Below, one piece after another: positions 6,369 through 8,878 of a DNA stretch of 8,878 nt. The number at the start of each line of letters is the position of its first letter. The stretch's first letter is position 1. Where the stretch lies: NCBI GenBank assembly GCA_964517075.1, contig CAZFAT010000138.1:1-8878 (forward strand), written 5' to 3'. The stretch is from CAZFAT01 sp964517075 (GTDB lineage Bacteria > Acidobacteriota > Vicinamibacteria > Vicinamibacterales > SCN-69-37). A program made the position numbers and the translations under genes. Below the pieces are notes generated by a model. That model saw only the letters and a list, made by a program, of their open reading frames with translations, was not told the DNA's origin and ran no database searches.

Positions 6369-6563
6369 ATGGCAGACGCTGCCAAGTGCGCCCATCCGTC
6401 GTGCGAGTGCGTCGTCCCGCCCGGTGGCCCGTTCTCCAAGTACTGCAGCGAACAGTGCCGGAAAGCTGGAGACATCACCGAGCTCCACTGCAACTGCCAA
6501 CATCCTGAGTGCCGGAACCCGGAGCAGTTCGCGGCACGCTCCCCGGCCCGAACATCGGGTTGA
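6369..6563 (+). CDS. Small Cys/His-rich metal-binding protein, bacterial metallothionein-like
   Basis: A 64-aa cytosolic protein with eight Cys (7, 12, 14, 26, 30, 41, 43, 48) and His at 9, 40 and 45, all within the first 48 residues. The order is CxHPxCxC (7-14), a Gly/Pro linker, YCSxxC (25-30), and CxCxHPxC (41-48). YCSxxC and the CxHxxCxC block are the recognisable signature of SmtA/BmtA-type bacterial metallothioneins, which bind Zn or Cd as a thiolate cluster; nine Cys plus two His is usual in SmtA. The predicted role is therefore zinc/cadmium/copper buffering or detoxification. The last 16 residues (after Cys48) lack Cys and look disordered. There is no signal peptide and no operon partner. 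A hairpin lies upstream and a strong one downstream, so it is probably its own transcription unit. A small zinc-ribbon or zinc-finger protein is the alternative. The reading frame and ribosome site are convincing. Confidence 0.8.
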   Translation: MADAAKCAHPSCECVVPPGGPFSKYCSEQCRKAGDITELHCNCQHPECRNPEQFAARSPARTSG

Positions 6564-6579
6564 AGTTCGTCGCGCGGCG

Positions 6580-6615
6580 TGGTGCGGTGACAGGCTCAGG
6601 GCTGTCGCCGCATCG
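6580..6615 (+). terminator. Long hairpin downstream of the metallothionein-like gene
   Basis: 6580-6593 pairs with 6602-6615 around an 8-nt loop, giving a continuous 14-bp helix with three G-T pairs. The inner ten pairs are GCGGTGACAG with CTGTCGCCGC. It begins 16 nt after the stop codon, the usual place for a 3'-end structure. The bases after it are GTCCGGTCG, not a T-run, so termination would need Rho or the hairpin acts as a stability element. It is the strongest stem-loop in the window. Confidence 0.5.
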
Positions 6616-6622
6616 GTCCGGT

Positions 6623-6664
6623 CGTCAGAAGCCGTCAGACCCGCCGGATTGACGCCCCGGGGCG
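6623..6664 (+). promoter_or_regulatory. Operator-like repeats upstream of the sigma-54 activator gene
   Basis: CGTCAGA occurs at 6623-6629 and 6633-6639, exactly 10 bp apart, about one helical turn. TGACG at 6650-6654 is the inverse of its core. A perfect 12-bp palindrome, CGCCCCGGGGCG, lies at 6653-6664. TTGACG at 6649-6654 resembles a -35 box, but no convincing -10 is found at the right distance. This gap of about 150 bp (6564-6717) also holds the hairpin at 6580-6615 and otherwise no gene that I can support. Confidence 0.35.
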
Positions 6665-6717
6665 GGGGCGGGGAGACTAACGTGATGGCCGGACCGTGAA
6701 CCCGGCGTGGAGTCCGT

Positions 6718-8262
6718 GTGAAGGCCCTGCAGGACCGTCTGAACGCCCGCCGCTCGAAGGAGATCCAGAAACTCAGCACGCTCCTGCAGATCAGCCAGGC
6801 GTTGTCGGGCACGCTCGACCTGAAGGCCGCCCTGCCCGACGTCCTCGACACGCTGGCGAGCCATCACGACGCCGTCCGGGCGCTGGTGGTCCTTGCGCAG
6901 AAGGACCAGCACGACCTGACGGTCGAGGCCGCGCTCAACATGGGCCGCGGCAGCGCGGCGCACGTGTCGGGCGACGGCGTGATCGGCCGCGTGGTGGACA
7001 CCGGCAAACAGATCGTCGTGCCGAAGGCCAGTCTCGAACCGTCGCTCGCCCCGCTCCTTCGGACCGACGGTGGCCCGGAGCAGAGCTTCTTCTGCCTCCC
7101 GATCCTCCCCGATCGTCAGGCCATCGGCGCGCTCGGCGTCGCGGTCAGGTTCCTGCCCGATCGCAACTACGAGCGATCCGCCAAGTTCTTCGGCATCGTG
7201 GCGTCGTTGATCGGTCAGGCCATCAAGGTGCAGCGTCTCGTCGCACAGCAGCACAAGCGCCTGGTCACCGAGAACGCCCGTCTGAAGCAGGAACTCCGCG
7301 AGGGCTACGACTTCTCGTCCATCGTCGGCAACAGCGGCCCCATGCGCCGCGTCTACGAGGCCGTGGCGCAGGTGGCGCGTTCGAACACGACGGTGCTGGT
7401 CCGCGGCGAGTCGGGGACCGGCAAGGAACTGATTGCCCAGGCCATCCACTACAACTCGCTGCGCGCGAAGAAGCCGTTCATCAAGGTGAGCTGCGGTGCG
7501 CTGCCGAGTACGCTCATCGAGTCCGAGCTGTTCGGCTACGAGAAGGGCGCGTTCACCGGGGCGCAGGAACGCCGCAAGGGCCGCTTCGAACTGGCGCACA
7601 GCGGCACCCTGTTCCTCGACGAAATCGGTGACGTGGATCCCGCCACGCAGGTCAAGCTCCTGCGCGTCCTGCAGACCCGGGAGTTCGAGCGGCTGGGCGG
7701 GACCGAGCCGGTCAGCGTGAACGTGCGACTGGTCGCCGCCACGAACAAGAACATCGAGCAGGCGATCGCGCAGGGCGCGTTTCGCGAGGACCTCTTCCAC
7801 CGGTTGAACGTGTTCACCATCTTCATCCCGCCGCTGCGGGAGCGAAAACCGGACGTCCTGCTGCTGGCCGATCACTTCCTCGAGCGGTTCGCCTCCGAAC
7901 ACGGCAAGGACATCCGGCGAATCTCCACGCCCGCAATCGACATGCTGACGTCCTATCACTGGCCGGGAAACGCCCGCGAACTGCAGAACGTGATCGAGCG
8001 GGCCGTGCTCGTCTGCGACGGGCACGTCATCCACGCCCATCACCTGCCGCCAACGCTCCAGACCGCGGAAGCCTCCGGCACGGCGATGAATATCTCGCTG
8101 GCCGACGCCATGGACGCGTACGAAAAGGACCTGATTCAGGATGCGCTGAAGAGCGCCCGCGGCAACCGGGCCCGGGCGGCACGGCTCGTCAGGACGACGG
8201 ATCGGATCTTCAATTACAAGGTGCGCCAGTTGGGGATTGACTGGAAGCGCTTCAAACCGTGA
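6718..8262 (+). CDS. Sigma-54-dependent transcriptional activator, GAF-AAA+-HTH (NifA-like architecture)
   Basis: Cytoplasmic activator of RNA polymerase carrying sigma-54, 514 aa. Residues about 20-175 form a GAF-type sensor domain (QALSGTLDLKAALPDVL start, GDGVIGRVVDTGKQIVVP at 85-102). A linker coiled coil lies at about 172-195. The AAA+ domain at about 200-430 has Walker A GESGTGKE (230-237), the sigma-54-contacting GAFTGA loop (277-282), Walker B LFLDEIG with Asp301 and Glu302, arginines 356 and 362 in FREDLFHRL, and sensor II WPGNARELQN (415-424). The Fis-type helix-turn-helix is GNRARAARLVRTTDRIFNYK and onward, 482-512. There is no receiver domain, so it is not a response regulator; a small ligand or partner protein probably acts on the GAF domain. 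The GTG start has GGAG at 6709-6712 and is bounded by an in-frame TGA at 6697-6699. The target promoters are not evident in the window. NifA itself is not claimed. Confidence 0.94.
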   Translation: MKALQDRLNARRSKEIQKLSTLLQISQALSGTLDLKAALPDVLDTLASHHDAVRALVVLAQKDQHDLTVEAALNMGRGSAAHVSGDGVIGRVVDTGKQIVVPKASLEPSLAPLLRTDGGPEQSFFCLPILPDRQAIGALGVAVRFLPDRNYERSAKFFGIVASLIGQAIKVQRLVAQQHKRLVTENARLKQELREGYDFSSIVGNSGPMRRVYEAVAQVARSNTTVLVRGESGTGKELIAQAIHYNSLRAKKPFIKVSCGALPSTLIESELFGYEKGAFTGAQERRKGRFELAHSGTLFLDEIGDVDPATQVKLLRVLQTREFERLGGTEPVSVNVRLVAATNKNIEQAIAQGAFREDLFHRLNVFTIFIPPLRERKPDVLLLADHFLERFASEHGKDIRRISTPAIDMLTSYHWPGNARELQNVIERAVLVCDGHVIHAHHLPPTLQTAEASGTAMNISLADAMDAYEKDLIQDALKSARGNRARAARLVRTTDRIFNYKVRQLGIDWKRFKP

Positions 8263-8348
8263 AGGGACAAGGAGGAGCCGACCTGACCGCCTCCGAACCG
8301 GGCTTGGCAAATGGGCGCGTCCGGCTGGCCGCGACTCGCGGCGGCCGA

Positions 8349-8354
8349 TAGAAT
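8349..8354 (+). promoter_or_regulatory. Candidate -10 box placing a leaderless start on the last gene
   Basis: TAGAAT matches the TATAAT consensus at five of six positions and ends 8 nt before the ATG at 8363. Transcription would then begin at or next to the start codon, giving a leaderless mRNA. This agrees with the lack of a Shine-Dalgarno in front of this ATG. Only weak -35 matches (TGGCCG or CTGGCC around 8325-8331) lie upstream. Confidence 0.45.
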
Positions 8355-8362
8355 GGCCCCCG

Positions 8363-8878
8363 ATGAATGCCGGCCTGTCCAATCCTCCCCGTTATTCTCG
8401 TCGTGAGTTCGGCACGCTGGCTATCGCTGGCCTGGGGCTCGCGGCGTGCTCGGGCCGGCCGGACTCCCGGGTCGACGGTGTCCAGATTGGAGCGATCTCC
8501 TACAGCTTCCGCGCCGTCCCGAACTTGACGCTCGAAACGTTGATTGCGGCGATGACGGACGTCGGGCTGACTGAGGTCGAGCTGATGTCTACGCACGCTG
8601 AGGCCGGCGCCGGGGCCGGGCTCGCCGATCCCTCAGCCAACGAACCCGGCGGCACGGCGCCCGTTGCCGCGCCAGGCCTGGGCGGGGGCGATGACGCCAT
8701 CAGCCGCTGGCGCCGCTCCGTACCCATGGACGCGTTCAGCGCCGTTCGCCGCCGGTTCTCCGACGCGGGCATCGACCTTCGACTGCTCTGCTTCAACATG
8801 AACGACCAGATGACCGACGAGGAGTTCGACTACGTCTTCCGGATCGCGCGCGCCATGGACGTGCGGGGGATCACGACG
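8363..8878 (+). CDS. Tat-exported lipoprotein, sugar phosphate isomerase/epimerase-like (TIM barrel), 3' end outside window
   Basis: The open frame runs 172 codons to the window end without a stop. The N-terminus is a Tat signal: SRREFG with twin arginines 13-14, a hydrophobic stretch at 17-28, and the lipobox LAAC ending at Cys29, so a lipid-anchored periplasmic protein is expected. The mature part begins with a first barrel strand, VQIGAISYSFR (40-50), then an amphipathic helix and the second strand TEVELMS (70-76). CFNMNDQMTDEEFDYVFRIA (143-162) and the strand toward GITT resemble xylose-isomerase-like TIM-barrel proteins annotated as sugar phosphate isomerase/epimerase. Residues about 80-109 are a Gly/Ala/Pro-rich low-complexity insert where the metal-binding barrel would otherwise continue. 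Metal ligands lie beyond the window end, so activity cannot be judged. Substrate unknown; the family includes secreted oxidative glycoside-processing enzymes and many uncharacterised members. Confidence 0.82.
   Translation, partial: MNAGLSNPPRYSRREFGTLAIAGLGLAACSGRPDSRVDGVQIGAISYSFRAVPNLTLETLIAAMTDVGLTEVELMSTHAEAGAGAGLADPSANEPGGTAPVAAPGLGGGDDAISRWRRSVPMDAFSAVRRRFSDAGIDLRLLCFNMNDQMTDEEFDYVFRIARAMDVRGITT

Noticed and set aside
6547..6559. CCCGA/TCGGG hairpin at the end of the metallothionein-like gene
   Set aside because: Only five pairs, inside the coding region; the 14-pair stem just downstream explains the 3' end better.
5713..6699. 328-aa + strand frame crossing permease 2, the metallothionein-like gene and the gap
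   Set aside because: It reads through two real genes in another frame with no domain signature.
8328..8342. 6-bp GC stem with a 3-nt loop between the activator and the last gene
   Set aside because: Too short and too GC-biased to separate from chance, and no T-run follows; not called as a terminator.
6625..8382. 585-aa antisense open frame opposite the sigma-54 activator
   Set aside because: It is longer than the real gene, but its translation is Arg/Asp/Gly/His-rich without domains, no ribosome site is evident, and the opposite strand encodes a fully motif-complete AAA+ activator. This is a codon-bias shadow in GC-rich DNA.
1..8878. CRISPR array, tRNA, rRNA, transposase or phage genes
   Set aside because: I looked for spaced repeats, tRNA-like T-loop and anticodon patterns and transposase or integrase motifs, and saw none.

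Overview
The window is GC-rich bacterial chromosomal DNA. Every supportable gene lies on the + strand, tightly packed, and third codon positions are strongly G/C. The gene mix is a caa3-type oxidase with the YSHPAVY subunit I signature, a HlyD-like adaptor with FtsX-type ABC permeases, an orphan NifA-type activator and a Tat-exported sugar-isomerase-like lipoprotein. This suggests an aerobic Gram-negative environmental bacterium, most plausibly an Acidobacteriota (Vicinamibacteria-like) genome. That placement is an inference from gene content and protein style, not a proven assignment.

Layout. (1) 1-1959: the 3' part of a cytochrome c oxidase operon, with truncated subunit I, subunit III (TTG start, 8-nt overlap) and small subunit IV. 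(2) 1957-2008: a short intergenic hairpin flanked by a 10-bp direct repeat. (3) 2005-6313: a four-gene efflux/export operon made of a periplasmic adaptor, an ABC ATPase and two different MacB/FtsX-type permeases, coupled by a 4-nt ATGA overlap and a 1-nt gap. (4) 6313-6615: a small self-contained metallothionein-like gene with a very strong Shine-Dalgarno, a hairpin on each side and no operon partner. (5) 6621-8262: a leader with operator-like repeats, then a GAF-AAA+-HTH sigma-54 activator. (6) 8263-8878: a 100-bp gap ending in a TAGAAT box just upstream of the start of a Tat-lipoprotein of the xylose-isomerase-like TIM-barrel family, cut by the window end.

How the genes work together. The oxidase subunits form one terminal respiratory complex. 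The adaptor, ATPase and two permeases should form one inner-membrane/periplasm machine. No outer-membrane channel gene is present here. The metallothionein and the activator are adjacent, but nothing in the sequence proves that one controls the other.

I did not find a convincing undescribed multi-gene system. The most interesting places are the metallothionein cassette with its mirrored Cys/His motifs, the operator-like leader of the orphan sigma-54 activator, the repeat-flanked hairpin at 1957-2008, and the apparently leaderless start of the last gene.
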